Below, piece after piece: positions 18,218 to 27,748 of a DNA stretch of 64,000 nucleotides; position 1 is the stretch's first letter, and each line of letters begins with the position of its first letter. Source of the stretch: Polaribacter cellanae (GTDB taxonomy: Bacteria; Bacteroidota; Bacteroidia; Flavobacteriales; Flavobacteriaceae); NCBI RefSeq assembly GCF_017569185.1, contig NZ_CP071869.1, positions 2,098,001 to 2,162,000 on the forward strand. The letters run 5' to 3'. Position numbers and translations under genes: made by a program. The notes under the pieces are model-generated. The model ran no database searches, had not been told where the DNA came from, and saw only the letters and a list, made by a program, of their open reading frames with translations.

Positions 18218-19387
18218 GTGTTAGGTTATGTATATCAATATAAAGATCATTTAGGAAACGTTAGATTGTCTTATAGTGATGCTAACAAAAATGGTAGTAT
18301 TACTCAATCTGAAATTATAGAAGAAAGTAACTACTATCCTTTCGGCTTAAAACATAAAGGGTATAATAACGTAACTTCGTCGAATGGAAATTCTACGGCG
18401 CAGAAGTTTAAGTATAATGGCAAGGAATTTGAAGAATCTTTAGGGCTAAATTTATATGAAATGGATGTAAGAAGCTATGACCCCGCTATTGGTAGATTCA
18501 CTTCTATAGACCCTCTTACCCATTACGATTTTTCAACATATACTGCTTTTGATAATAATCCAATATTTTGGGCTGACCCAAGTGGAGCTGATAGTTGGAC
18601 TTATATAAGTAATGGTAATTACAGAAATAATCAAACAGGTGAAACTTCAGATGATTGGCAAAGAGCTATATCAGAAACTCAATCCCATTTTGAAAACTGG
18701 ATTCCTGATGGAAATGGAGGATTTATAGCAGAAAAAGGGGATGGTGCAGAAACTTTAGCTCAAGATACTGGTATTTCAAGAAAAAAAGCATATTCCTTAA
18801 TGGAGAGTCAAGGATATGGAACTTATGTAGATTCTGATGGTGTTACTAAATCACGAATTAATCCTAATCAAGTTGTTCAAGTTGACGATTTAACTCAAGA
18901 ATTAAACAATGTTTTAATAAGTACAAATTCAGATGCTATGTTAATTTATGGTAATACTTGGACTAGTGGAGCACCTCAATTTTCATCAAATGGTCAAGCA
19001 TATCAATTTGATGTTGCTGATTTAAAAGTAGCTATTGCAATCTTAACTAGTGAGGGAAATAGTGTTCTTAAACAAGTAATTCGTAAAAGGCTACAAAGTG
19101 GGTTAAATGGAAGTCCTACACCTTTGTCTAAAAAAACTTATTATCTATGGTATGGACATACTGTTGGTAATTTGAAATTGACAGACTCATATATTATGAT
19201 GGCAGATATGGTCACAAGTTTTAGTAACCCTAATTCGTCTAAATCTAGAAGTTTCAGTCCTGGCGTCACTCAAAGAACAACACCTACAATTGTAGTAAAA
19301 GGTGTTAGTAGAAAAATTCATACTGGACCAAGAGGTGGAAAATATTATATTAATTCAAACGGAAATAAATCATATATTAAAAAATAA
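18218..19387 (+). CDS. Rhs C-terminal fragment with PBCV-type basic adaptor tail
   Basis: The 389-residue frame starts in the Rhs core (YVYQYKDHLGNVRLSYSD at 4-21, YYPFGLKHKGYNN at 39-51, DPAIGRFTSIDPLTHYD at 88-104). The tip then has a LysM-like stretch (GDGAETLAQDTGISRKKAYSL) and ends in GPRGGKYYINSNGNKSYIK, which matches the short PBCV-specific basic adaptor motif often found at toxin ends. I cannot name a catalytic domain between them. The upstream Rhs body is absent, because the DNA before about 18230 belongs to the repeated module. This looks like the original or displaced C-terminus at the array's right edge. Confidence 0.78.
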   Translation: MLGYVYQYKDHLGNVRLSYSDANKNGSITQSEIIEESNYYPFGLKHKGYNNVTSSNGNSTAQKFKYNGKEFEESLGLNLYEMDVRSYDPAIGRFTSIDPLTHYDFSTYTAFDNNPIFWADPSGADSWTYISNGNYRNNQTGETSDDWQRAISETQSHFENWIPDGNGGFIAEKGDGAETLAQDTGISRKKAYSLMESQGYGTYVDSDGVTKSRINPNQVVQVDDLTQELNNVLISTNSDAMLIYGNTWTSGAPQFSSNGQAYQFDVADLKVAIAILTSEGNSVLKQVIRKRLQSGLNGSPTPLSKKTYYLWYGHTVGNLKLTDSYIMMADMVTSFSNPNSSKSRSFSPGVTQRTTPTIVVKGVSRKIHTGPRGGKYYINSNGNKSYIKK

Positions 19388-19390
19388 TTT

Positions 19391-19708
19391 ATGAAAAATT
19401 CTAAAAAATTAATGGGGCTTTATATTATCCTTAATGTTTTGTTTTCATGTACCAAAGATAAAAAGGTATTAAGAACTATCGGAACAAGAATTGATAGTAC
19501 AAAAATGATTCATTGGGGTAAAGGATTTTATAAAACAAGAATTTACTATAATTTCACCTATAGTGGTAAGAATTATAAATGTTCATATAAAAGCAACAAA
19601 CTTACAAGGTCACACGATTATATTTATTCTAAAGGAGATTCTATTTTAATTAGTTTCCCTATTTCTAATCCTAAAGATTCGAAAGTTTTAAAAAAAATAT
19701 TTGACTAA
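19391..19708 (+). CDS. Small lipoprotein, candidate immunity for the second Rhs tip
   Basis: This 105-residue protein starts 3 bp after the Rhs fragment. Residues 1-20 form a lipoprotein signal with the lipobox-like LFSC. The rest is a basic, Tyr-rich beta-type domain. I recognise no family. Its position is that of an immunity or partner gene, and periplasmic anchoring would suit a toxin acting there, but this is inference from context. Confidence 0.6.
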   Translation: MKNSKKLMGLYIILNVLFSCTKDKKVLRTIGTRIDSTKMIHWGKGFYKTRIYYNFTYSGKNYKCSYKSNKLTRSHDYIYSKGDSILISFPISNPKDSKVLKKIFD

Positions 19709-19757
19709 ATTAACTAAATAAAGATAAATTTATGTTGGTGATAATTAATATAATAAT

Positions 19758-20714
19758 ATGAGAAATAAATTAATTCAACTTTTTCTTTTTTTTTCTTTTT
19801 ATTGTCTTTTTGGGCAAAAAATCACAATGTTTAATAAATCTAATTCTGAACTAACTGATGATAAAATTTGGTCTATTGCTGTTGACAAAAAAGGTAATAA
19901 ATGGTTGGGAACATCAAACTCTGGTATAGTTAAGTATAATGGAGGTACTTTTTCTGTTTTTAATAAATCTAATTCATTAGTAATAGGAGAACAAGTTTCA
20001 CCTATTTTTGTCGACTCAAAAAATAATATTTGGATTAGTTTTTCAAATCCAGAAGGCCTTGTTAAGTATGATGGAGAAAAGTGGATTAGCTTTTCATCAG
20101 AAGAAATAAAACTATCTAAGCTTTCAATAATTGATATTGCAGAAGACAAAGCTGGGAACCTTTATTTTGGAGGTGCCAGTGGTTTGACAAAATTTGATGG
20201 AAATAAATGGCAAAAAGTTCCGCTACCAAAAGGTAAAAATTATACAATAAGAGCAATTGATATTAATTCTAATAACACTATTGCAGTTGGTCATAATAAA
20301 GGTCTTTTAATCCAAAAAGATGATAAGTGGACTTCTTTTACAGAAAGAAACTCAGAATTACAATCATACGTGCGTTCATTAAAATATGTTGGAAACGATT
20401 TATACATAGGTTATGGAGGTAATTTAAAAGGTGGATTTTCTAAAGTTAGAAATGATGAATGGACCCATATTAATAAAGAAAATTCTGATTTACCAGATAA
20501 TATGATTCGTGATATTGAAATTGATGCTAAAGGGAATTTTTGGATGGCATCTAACAATGGTCTTATTAAAATAAGTAAAAATAAAATTACTCCAATACAT
20601 TTCAGGAATAAAGGAGATGCAATTTTGGATATAACAATTGAAGGTAATGTTGTTTGGGTAGCTACTCTTTTTGGTTTTTTTGAACTTGATAAAATGAGTG
20701 ATATCAAAGAATAG
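19758..20714 (+). CDS. Secreted beta-propeller protein (two-component-regulator propeller repeats)
   Basis: This 318-residue protein has a Phe-rich signal peptide (about 1-20). It then has repeats of the form 'D..G..W.GT..G...Y.G..W....' (DKKGNKWLGTSNSGIVKYNG, DSKNNIWISFSNPEGLVKYD, DAKGNFWMASNNGLIK). These match the Reg_prop blades common at the N terminus of Bacteroidota hybrid two-component systems, but no membrane or kinase part follows. It may be a free-standing propeller that binds a surface ligand or partner. It follows the lipoprotein gene by about 50 bp. Confidence 0.72.
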   Translation: MRNKLIQLFLFFSFYCLFGQKITMFNKSNSELTDDKIWSIAVDKKGNKWLGTSNSGIVKYNGGTFSVFNKSNSLVIGEQVSPIFVDSKNNIWISFSNPEGLVKYDGEKWISFSSEEIKLSKLSIIDIAEDKAGNLYFGGASGLTKFDGNKWQKVPLPKGKNYTIRAIDINSNNTIAVGHNKGLLIQKDDKWTSFTERNSELQSYVRSLKYVGNDLYIGYGGNLKGGFSKVRNDEWTHINKENSDLPDNMIRDIEIDAKGNFWMASNNGLIKISKNKITPIHFRNKGDAILDITIEGNVVWVATLFGFFELDKMSDIKE

Positions 20715-20818
20715 AGTACTGGGCACTCGCTACTTTAAACCACGACAAAAGGGTTCCAACATTGGAATAACCAGTAATGACAAGGTTTTAGAAAAATAAA
20801 ATTAATCATAGTATAAAC

Positions 20819-20844
20819 AAGGATATTCATAAATGGATATCCTT
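20819..20844 (+). terminator. Terminator after the propeller gene
   Basis: AAGGATAT and ATATCCTT pair around a 10-nt loop, followed by seven T residues. About 100 bp of sequence without visible features separates it from the gene. Confidence 0.75.
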
Positions 20845-21181
20845 TTTTTATTTTCAAAAATGTACGAAAATTCGTTATGTTCGTTAAAAACGATTTTAGG
20901 ATTTCGAGTTTTAAGACTCATTTTTAAGAGTTACATCCAAGAGCAATTTTACAATCATTGAATTGTTGATTGACTAAGACTCTATTTTTTCTAGCTTCTT
21001 GTATTTTCTCTTTAAAGTGGTTTTTATCAGGAATTTTTCCGTTTACAACTTCAAAAGGTGTTAATCCGAATAAATCAGTTGGATATCTATGATGATTATA
21101 ATATTCCACAAAACGTGCTAAATCTTTTAAATGAGATTTCTCATTGAGAGAATATTTTCCGTGTAAAAATTCAGTTTTATA

Positions 21182-22827
21182 GGCGCTTTCATAAAACAAC
21201 GCATCCCTTGTTTTTACGAGGGATTTGTTGTATTTTGTAGCTATAATAAACCCCGAAAATGGCCAATATAGGCAAAAAACGGGGTTTTAATTTCGACAAT
21301 TATGAAAGTACGAAGAATTTCTGAAATGCAACACCGCATTTCAATTTTTTCCCCTCAGCGAGAATTATGATGCTCATTATGCGCGATTTTTAGAGGGAGA
21401 TTTAGGTAAAATCTACTCTGCAATTCCTTGGAATGATTTAGTTAGCTCTTTTGGTATTTCTGAACAATCAAAAGGGAGAAACTATCTTTTTAGTCCTAAA
21501 GGAAGACTAGGTTTAATGTTTTTAAAACATTATGCTAATTGTTCAGATAGAAAATTGATTGAGCAACTAAACTCGAATTTAGACTATCAATTTTTCTGTG
21601 ATATAGAACTAGGTTTTGAACGTTTAACAAACTATAAAATAGTGAGCCAAATACGTTGTGAATTAGCAGAGAAACTCGATATTAATTCCATAGAAAAAAT
21701 TCTATTCAACTCTTGGAAAAACGAAATTGAAAACCCCAATCAAATTGTAATGGATGCTACTTGTTATGAAAGTGAAGTTCGTTACCCTAGCATCCAAAAA
21801 TTACTTTGGGAGTCGGTTCATTGGTTGTACAATCAATTACGTAAAACCTGCTCTATATTAGGGGTTAAAATGATTAGAAGTAAATATATCAAGTGGAAAA
21901 AACGTTATCAAGGATTTAGTAAAATGCGAAGAAAAACCAAGTCGAAACGTATTTCATTAACCCGAGGTTTACTCAATCTGTTAAGTAAATTTATCAACTT
22001 TGAAAAAGAGTTGTCAGAAAATCACAATATTGAGTTTATAGCTTTGTATTATAAGCGAATAAATACAATTCAAAGGATTTACAAACAACAAAAAGATCAT
22101 TTTGATACAGGAGAAAAAATCAAAGATAGAATTGTAAGCATTCAAAAGGATTATATTCGTCCTATTGTTCGAGGAAAGGAAGTAAAACCTGTTGAATTTG
22201 GAGCAAAAGTTAACAAAGTTCAAATTGATGGAATTAGCTTTATCGAACATATTAACTTTAATGCATTTCATGAAGGAAATCGTTTTATTCAAACAGTCCA
22301 AAAAGCACAAGGATTAACTCGAAAAAAAGTAAAAATAGCTGGAGCAGATAAAATTTATGCCACCAATAAAAATAGAAAACACTGTAGTTCTAAGAACATA
22401 GAAACAGACTTTATCCCCAAGGGAAAAAAGCCGAAAAATCATAAAGAAAAAAAGCAACTTAGAGCTATTATCGCAAAAGAAAGAGCTACAAGATTAGAAG
22501 GTTCTTTTGGAAAGGATAAAGAATATTATCACTTACGAAAAATAAAAGCCAAAACTAAAAAGAATGAAATTCTATGGATATTCTTTGGAATACACACAGG
22601 GAATGCTCTTGAAATTGGCCGAAGAAAAATAGCTAAAACAGCACAACAAGTAGTCTAAATTTGAAGCATTGAATATAGTTTTATGGGAGAGGTATGTCTT
22701 GTTGGGAAGTTTTTAAGAAACTGAACACTTAAAACAGCTTTAAAACAAAAATTGAGGGTAGAATTTAAATAATTCTGCCCGCAATTTTAGCTGCATTTTT
22801 AAAAATAACCTATTTTCTGAATGTGCC
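21182..22827 (+). mobile_element. IS1182-like insertion sequence with 6-bp target duplication
   Basis: The ends GGCGCTTTCATAAAA and the complement GGCACATTCAGAAAA are imperfect inverted repeats, and TTTATA is duplicated at 21176-21181 and 22828-22833. The 1,646-bp element carries one transposase. Its excision restores the frame of the gene around it, which confirms the borders. Confidence 0.85.
21302..22658 (+). pseudogene. IS1182/IS5-like transposase, probable frameshift at a T run
   Basis: The main frame (21516-22658, 380 residues) covers most of the DDE domain (QIVMDATCYESEVRYP, then the C-terminal KERATRLEGSFGKDKEYYHL). Family-typical N-terminal sequence (ENYDAHYARFLEGDLGKIY) precedes it in the same frame. 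The ATG at 21302 is in another frame, and the two meet at six T residues (21345-21350). One T fewer would join them. This could be an inactivating indel, a sequencing error or programmed slippage. Confidence 0.75.
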
Positions 22828-23931
22828 TTTATAAATGCTATGGGTACTTTCAGACATCGAGTTCGAAAAAGGGAAGTCTTTGGTTTGTGCTGTTATTTTG
22901 GTAAATATTGGTGGTGCTTGAATATTATTTATCCAAGAAAGTAGTTCGCCTTTATTTTCAATACCACCATCAGATAAGATGTTAATGGGTCTTACAACAT
23001 TGAACAAATTGTATTTAGAAAAAGTTTCAGCAAATAGGTTTTTGATAAATTTACTTCCTGCTCTTCCGTTGGTAGAACTATAATGTAAAATTCCTTTAGA
23101 AAAATTATCTTTTACAAAAGCTACTTTTTGAACACCATCTTCTATTGTATTTACAATGGTAATATCCACATGCAACCACTCAAAAACTCTTGAGGCTCTT
23201 AAACCTTTTTTTGTTTCGTATCTAAATCGTTTTACTTTTATATACCCAAGAGCAGAGGCATACTTGTTAAATGTAGATTTGCCACAAAAGATCAAACCAT
23301 TTCGTAAAGCGTGATAATATAAGGTCACTTTTGTTTTACCATAGTTTGCAGAATCAATCACCAAATTTTCAATATTAGAAATTTCTTTTACTGTTAATTG
23401 ATTCGGATGCTGACGATAGTATTTTTGAAACGGACTTATATTACAAACGATTTTTCTTTTCTGACTGTAATACCAATCTTTAGAGATTCCATAATATTTA
23501 CAAGCAGTTTTTATATTCACATTAGCTAAAGATTTCATCTTTTCGATGGATGAAATAATTTTGTCAGCGTGTAATTTTAATAACTGTTTGTTGTTAGAAA
23601 ACTCTTGTAACATATTTAGATAACCTTTTCGAGTTTCTATTAAAAAACGTAAAGATTTAAAGAGAAAAGCAGAAGCAAAAACAGCTTTTATATCTTCAAA
23701 TTGATGGATATAATTTTTAGCCCATTCGTTTCCATAATAGTTTTTATGGCAAAATTTATTCCAATTAAACTTTGTTGTTTTTGGGATTTGAGCAATTTGT
23801 TTGGCATCCAACATTCCACTTGCATAAAGTAGAATTATCAATGGGTGATAATTTCTTTTGTACATTTTCTCATAGCTTTTTCAGAAGCTAAAATAGAAAA
23901 ATGTTTGAACAATTTTAATTATAACCAAAAA

Positions 23932-23951
23932 CCACCTCACAAGTGAGGTGG
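23932..23951. terminator. Strong hairpin upstream of block A
   Basis: CCACCTCAC and GTGAGGTGG pair with a 2-nt loop. There is no long T run, so it may be an element end or a read-through barrier rather than a classical terminator. Confidence 0.45.
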
Positions 23952-24016
23952 AAAATTGCTATGAAAAAGAAAGTGCAAGATTGCACTATTTTCATTTTAA
24001 AGATACTAAAAGTATT

Positions 24017-24256
24017 TTACATTCCCTTAAAAAACTCTTCCAAAGAGATATCCATTGCTTTTAGAATTTTCACAAGCGAGCTAAAACGTAGATCACTCCC
24101 ATTTTCATAACGTCCATATTGAGCTCTAGGTATGCGATGCTCAAAAGCAAACTGTTCATAATTCGTATAACCTTTTGCTATGCGTAATTCTCGGAATCTT
24201 TTTCCAAGTTTTTCCTGTTCTTCTTTTATAAAATCTTCTTGATTTGCCATATACAA
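24017..24256 (-). CDS. XRE-family HTH regulator (block A)
   Basis: This is a compact 79-residue HTH protein (KRFRELRIAKGYTNYEQFAF, then RAQYGRYENGSDLRFSSLVKIL) with almost no extra sequence. A start three codons downstream (MANQ) is possible. It is nearly identical to the regulator at 55894-56133, and both are divergent from a lipoprotein pair, so the locus has been duplicated within the window. Confidence 0.88.
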   Translation of the reverse strand: MYMANQEDFIKEEQEKLGKRFRELRIAKGYTNYEQFAFEHRIPRAQYGRYENGSDLRFSSLVKILKAMDISLEEFFKGM

Positions 24257-24297
24257 ATAAAGAATAGTTCATTTGATTATGTTACTACTAATATATT

Positions 24298-24313
24298 ACT
24301 ACTATTAAGTAGT
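24298..24313. promoter_or_regulatory. Palindrome between XRE and lipoprotein genes
   Basis: ACTACT and AGTAGT flank ATTA. The block B counterpart is ACTACTTA/TAAGTAGT at 56161-56190. Conservation of the half-site suggests an operator for the divergent XRE protein. Confidence 0.45.
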
Positions 24314-24394
24314 TTTTGTAAAATTGTTTACTTATTTTTGGCTTGGCTCATTTTTAACGAACGCCTCTGGGTCAAGGCAATAAAACTCATTTTT

Positions 24395-24739
24395 ATGAAA
24401 AAAGTAGTATTTAGAATTTTTTTAGTGTGTACGTTACTTGTTGGAGCAACGTCCCTACAATCGTGCAAAACAGCGTCAATTATGAAAACTTCCAGCGAAA
24501 GTTTTGCAAAAACAAATCCTAATGACATAGAAGTCTTTATGTCTAAAAAACCAACCAAGCAATTTATAGAGATTGGAACGGTATCTTCTTCAAAACATGT
24601 AATGGGGTTTTCAAGGTCAGATAAAAAAATCTACAAAGAATTAAAAGAGAAAGCAGCTTCTATTGGAGGAAACGCTATTATTAATTTGACGGAAGATTTA
24701 GCCAGTAAAAAAGGAGTAGTCATTAGATATACAGAATAG
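24395..24739 (+). CDS. Lipoprotein of unknown function (block A, first of pair)
   Basis: The 114-residue protein has a lipoprotein signal ending in LQSC (Cys near residue 24). Its conserved C-terminal part (KELKEKAASIGGNAIINLTED) recalls small periplasmic domains of the RcsF/DUF4156 kind. I chose the ATG at 24395 because it gives the signal peptide and matches the length of the block B homologue at 56281-56625. It is followed 2 bp later by another lipoprotein gene. Confidence 0.78.
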   Translation: MKKVVFRIFLVCTLLVGATSLQSCKTASIMKTSSESFAKTNPNDIEVFMSKKPTKQFIEIGTVSSSKHVMGFSRSDKKIYKELKEKAASIGGNAIINLTEDLASKKGVVIRYTE

Positions 24740-24741
24740 CT

Positions 24742-25062
24742 ATGAAAAAAATAATTTTAATTTTTACAATGATTTTAGGAATTTGTGCTTGCTCTAATTC
24801 TGATGAACAAGACAATCCTTTTGGCGGGGAACTGGTAGGAACCGTTTGGTTAGGAAAAGGAGATGATGAAGGAGAAAGTTATAGCTTCTTATCAAACAAA
24901 GATTATAAATTTGTTGAGAGGGGATTTATAGAAACTGGAACTTATACTTTTGATGGTACAAACGGAACACTAATCAATCCCGATGGTACGTTTTCTTTTA
25001 AAATTGATGGTATTACGATGACGGTTGAAGATGGAAGTTCGAGCGTATTTATAAAGAATTAG
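24742..25062 (+). CDS. Lipoprotein of unknown function (block A, second of pair)
   Basis: This 106-residue protein has a signal peptide and lipobox (GICAC). Its mature domain is acidic, with strand-rich motifs (GTVWLGKGDDEGESYSF, GTYTFDGTNGT, MTVEDGSSSVFIKN) like the small beta-barrel lipoproteins common in Bacteroidota. The homologue at 56625-56951 keeps the same order. Both may be surface or periplasmic partners of the neighbouring Rhs loci, though no function is visible. Confidence 0.75.
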   Translation: MKKIILIFTMILGICACSNSDEQDNPFGGELVGTVWLGKGDDEGESYSFLSNKDYKFVERGFIETGTYTFDGTNGTLINPDGTFSFKIDGITMTVEDGSSSVFIKN

Positions 25063-25085
25063 AACTAACAATTTTATAAAAAGGT

Positions 25086-25113
25086 AAAGCACTCGAAATA
25101 TCTTGAGTGCTTT
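25086..25113 (+). terminator. Terminator after the lipoprotein pair
   Basis: AAAGCACTC and GAGTGCTTT pair around a 10-nt loop, followed by a T run. The block B equivalent is at 56977-57005. Confidence 0.8.
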
Positions 25114-25170
25114 TTTTATACCATTTATTGTCCCTTTTAAAGCATCTTCATACACGAGAAACTACACCTC

Positions 25171-26346
25171 GTGAACAAAGACTCAAACAATCCCATCTGC
25201 TACTTTGCAGAAACCAATTTCAGAAATACCAAAAATAGATTTGGTATTTTTCTACAAGACCGTATGTATCATTTTTATATTATAGGTCGTTCAGGGTCGG
25301 GAAAATCTACTCTATTACATACTAAAATGAAGAATGACATCATCCAAAACAATGGCTTTTGTTTGATAGACCCGCACTCAGATTTGGTCAAAGATGTATA
25401 CAAAAGTATTCCTCCCTACAAAGAAAAGGATGTGTTGTATTTGGATGCCTCCAGTACAACAACATTAGGCTACAATCCTTTAAAAAAAGTAAGTTATGAA
25501 AAACGAGCTTTGGTAGCATCTTCCATTTTGGAAATCTTAGAACGAATTTGGGGCAAGCAAGGCTGGGGTGTAAAACTATCACATTTGTTAAGGAACAGTA
25601 TTCTGTGCCTCACAGACCAACCTTCAGCCAACTTCGCTGATATTTTAAAACTCTTACAAGATAAAACCTACAGAGAATCTTGTATTCCAAATATTGAGAA
25701 TCCGACCGTAAAACAGTTTTTTGAGAAAGAATTCAATACGTACACAAAAGGGGATTTACTTCCTGTATTTAACAAAATTGGTGGACTACTATCCTATCCG
25801 TCTGTATATCGAATCTTGGTGACCAACAAAGAACAAATTTCGTTGCGTTCCATTATGGATAACAAGAAAATATTGCTGGTAAATTTAGCAAAGGGAAGTA
25901 TTGGAAATGAGCCAGCACAAATTTTAGGAGGGTTGTTGTTAATTTCTATTGCCAACGCAGGATTCTCAAGAGTAGATACACCACAAATCAAGCGCAAACC
26001 TTTCTTTGTGTACGCCGATGAATTTCAAGAATACAGCGGACTTACTTTGGCAGAAATGTTGAGCCAGCTTCGTAAGTTCCATGTAGGTTTAATACTGGCA
26101 CACCAATATGGTTCACAATTAGAACTCAAAGTACGTGACGCTATTCTCTCCAATGTAGGAACAATTGTTAGTTTTCGATTGGGGCAAGCAGATGCCAAAA
26201 CTATGGAGCGAGAGTTTTCGCCTGTCTTTATGGCTTCAGATTTTGTGAATATTGCCAACTACTCCATCTATTTAAAAATGATGATTTCTGGAGTTCCTTC
26301 TATTGCATTTTCAGCCAATACCTTAGAACCCGAAGATATTTATTGA
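25171..26346 (+). CDS. VirD4/TraD-like P-loop ATPase (block A)
   Basis: This 391-residue ATPase starts at GTG. Walker A is GRSGSGKS at 39-46, Walker B-like FFVYADEFQ lies near residue 275, and SQLRKFHVGLILAHQ follows as in TraD/TraG-type coupling proteins. No N-terminal membrane segment is present, so it is a soluble coupling-type or HerA-like motor. It heads a run of forward genes (RadC, Dam and small proteins) that recurs inverted in block B, where 59705-60877 is the homologue. It may support transfer or partitioning of the element. Confidence 0.78.
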   Translation: MNKDSNNPICYFAETNFRNTKNRFGIFLQDRMYHFYIIGRSGSGKSTLLHTKMKNDIIQNNGFCLIDPHSDLVKDVYKSIPPYKEKDVLYLDASSTTTLGYNPLKKVSYEKRALVASSILEILERIWGKQGWGVKLSHLLRNSILCLTDQPSANFADILKLLQDKTYRESCIPNIENPTVKQFFEKEFNTYTKGDLLPVFNKIGGLLSYPSVYRILVTNKEQISLRSIMDNKKILLVNLAKGSIGNEPAQILGGLLLISIANAGFSRVDTPQIKRKPFFVYADEFQEYSGLTLAEMLSQLRKFHVGLILAHQYGSQLELKVRDAILSNVGTIVSFRLGQADAKTMEREFSPVFMASDFVNIANYSIYLKMMISGVPSIAFSANTLEPEDIY

Positions 26347-26437
26347 GTTTTCCACCAATTACATTTTTTTGACGCTACCTGAAAAAAACTAAAGATTCTA
26401 CAATAGCGATAAATCAAAACCTTTAATTCAATATTTT

Positions 26438-26905
26438 ATGAAAACACCATTTTTAACAAAAGAGATTTTAAGTTGTGCTGAAGTGGAAATTCATTACAAA
26501 CGTCCTTTATTTTCAAAGATGAAAAGTATTGCTTCTGCACAAGATGTAGATAACCTATTGAGAACCTATATCGATACTAATGTAATCGATGTCAAAGAAT
26601 TCTTCTATGTTGTACTTTTATCAAGATCCAACAAAGTATTAGGGATTTCTACCATCGGTTGCGGAAGTGTTTCTGGAGTAATTGTGAACCTTAAAGAAAT
26701 CTTTCAATTAACCTTGTTGTCACACGCCTCACAAATCGTAGTAGCACACAATCATCCTTCAGGGAAATTAACGCCCAGTGAAAATGACAAACAGCTTACT
26801 GAAAAACTCAAACAAGGATTGTCCTTGTTTGATGTAAAATTATTAGATCATCTCATTTTAACTTCTGAAGCCTATCTATCCTTCGCAGATGAAGGAATGT
26901 TGTAA
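26438..26905 (+). CDS. radC: RadC-family JAB/MPN protein
   Basis: The 155-residue protein has the RadC signature HNHPSG at 104-109 and Asp118, the JAMM metal-binding set, and the typical ending FDVKLLDHLILTSEAYLSF. It lacks the N-terminal helix-hairpin-helix of chromosomal RadC, as is usual for plasmid and prophage forms. The biochemical role of such RadC proteins is unsettled. The block B homologue is 59116-59583. Confidence 0.9.
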   Translation: MKTPFLTKEILSCAEVEIHYKRPLFSKMKSIASAQDVDNLLRTYIDTNVIDVKEFFYVVLLSRSNKVLGISTIGCGSVSGVIVNLKEIFQLTLLSHASQIVVAHNHPSGKLTPSENDKQLTEKLKQGLSLFDVKLLDHLILTSEAYLSFADEGML

Positions 26906-26958
26906 TTGGTGATTTTTGCCTTTTCAACTTTATAAATTTTTAACTTTTTAACTTATCT

Positions 26959-27747
26959 ATGCCCAAGACGCCTATCACTTATTATGGTGGTAAAATCAAT
27001 TTAGTATCAGAAATCCTTCCTTTAATTCCAGAACATACAATCTATACTGAAGCCTTTTTTGGAGGCGGAGCAATTTTCTTTTCAAAACCTCCATCAGAAG
27101 CTGAAGTAATTAACGACACCAATAATATGGTGGTTAATTTCTATGAAGTAGTTCAAACGGATTTTGAGGCTTTAAAAACAAAAATAGAAGCCACTTTATT
27201 TTCAAGAGCTTCCTACACAGTTGCCTTGGCAATTTATCGAATGCCACACTTGTTTGATAAAATACAGCAATCCTGGGCTTTCTACATTGGTACAAACATG
27301 GGATTTAGTTGCCAAATTGGAAGTTGGGGTTACGATAAGTATTCCAAAAGAGTCAAAGCATTTCAGAATAAGAAGTTGGCTTTTAATGAAGAAATCTTCA
27401 AACGATTAGAAAATGCTCAAATCGAAAACAATGATGCACTCCAAGTAATTAAAAGTCGAGATGCAGAAGATGCATTCCACTATATCGACCCGCCATACTT
27501 CAATAGCAATATGGGACACTATGCTGGATATACAGAGAAGAATTATAGAGACTTATTAGAATTACTTTCTAATATCAAAGGGAAATTTCTATTGAGTTCC
27601 TATCCCTCTGAAATTTTAGAAACCTTCATTCAAAAAAATGGATGGTACACCAAAACTTTTGACAAACCATTATCCGCAAAAAAAGCAGTAGCTGGAAAAT
27701 CAAGAGGTAGGAAATTAGAAGTTTTAGTAGCGAACTATGCTATCTAA
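26959..27747 (+). CDS. dam: DNA adenine methyltransferase (Dam, D12 class)
   Basis: This 262-residue enzyme has YYGGK (8-12), the SAM-binding EAFFGGGAIFF (31-41) and catalytic DPPYF (177-181), the order of class-alpha N6-adenine methyltransferases. No restriction partner lies nearby, so it is an orphan. Mobile elements often carry such enzymes to modify their own DNA. It overlaps or closely precedes the next small gene. The homologue at 58292-59092 also follows RadC. Confidence 0.9.
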   Translation: MPKTPITYYGGKINLVSEILPLIPEHTIYTEAFFGGGAIFFSKPPSEAEVINDTNNMVVNFYEVVQTDFEALKTKIEATLFSRASYTVALAIYRMPHLFDKIQQSWAFYIGTNMGFSCQIGSWGYDKYSKRVKAFQNKKLAFNEEIFKRLENAQIENNDALQVIKSRDAEDAFHYIDPPYFNSNMGHYAGYTEKNYRDLLELLSNIKGKFLLSSYPSEILETFIQKNGWYTKTFDKPLSAKKAVAGKSRGRKLEVLVANYAI

Positions 27748-27748
27748 T

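Larger units (their letters stand above)
20924..23865 (-). pseudogene. DDE (rve-type) transposase gene split by an IS1182-like element
   Basis: The N-terminal 346 codons (23865-22828) and C-terminal 84 codons (21175-20924) join in frame once the inserted element and one TTTATA copy are removed. This gives a 429-residue IS3/IS481-like transposase. Visible features are a helical N terminus, an IS3-OrfB-like 'ACKYYGISKDWYYSQKRK' stretch, catalytic Asp residues in WLHVDIT and LSDGGIEN, and a Glu in SNSMSEST, followed by the usual VEYYNHHRYPTDLFGLTPFE ending. I could not define the ends of this older element. Confidence 0.82.

Noticed and set aside
26959..27747. A restriction-modification system around dam
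   Set aside because: No restriction endonuclease-like gene is next to either dam copy.
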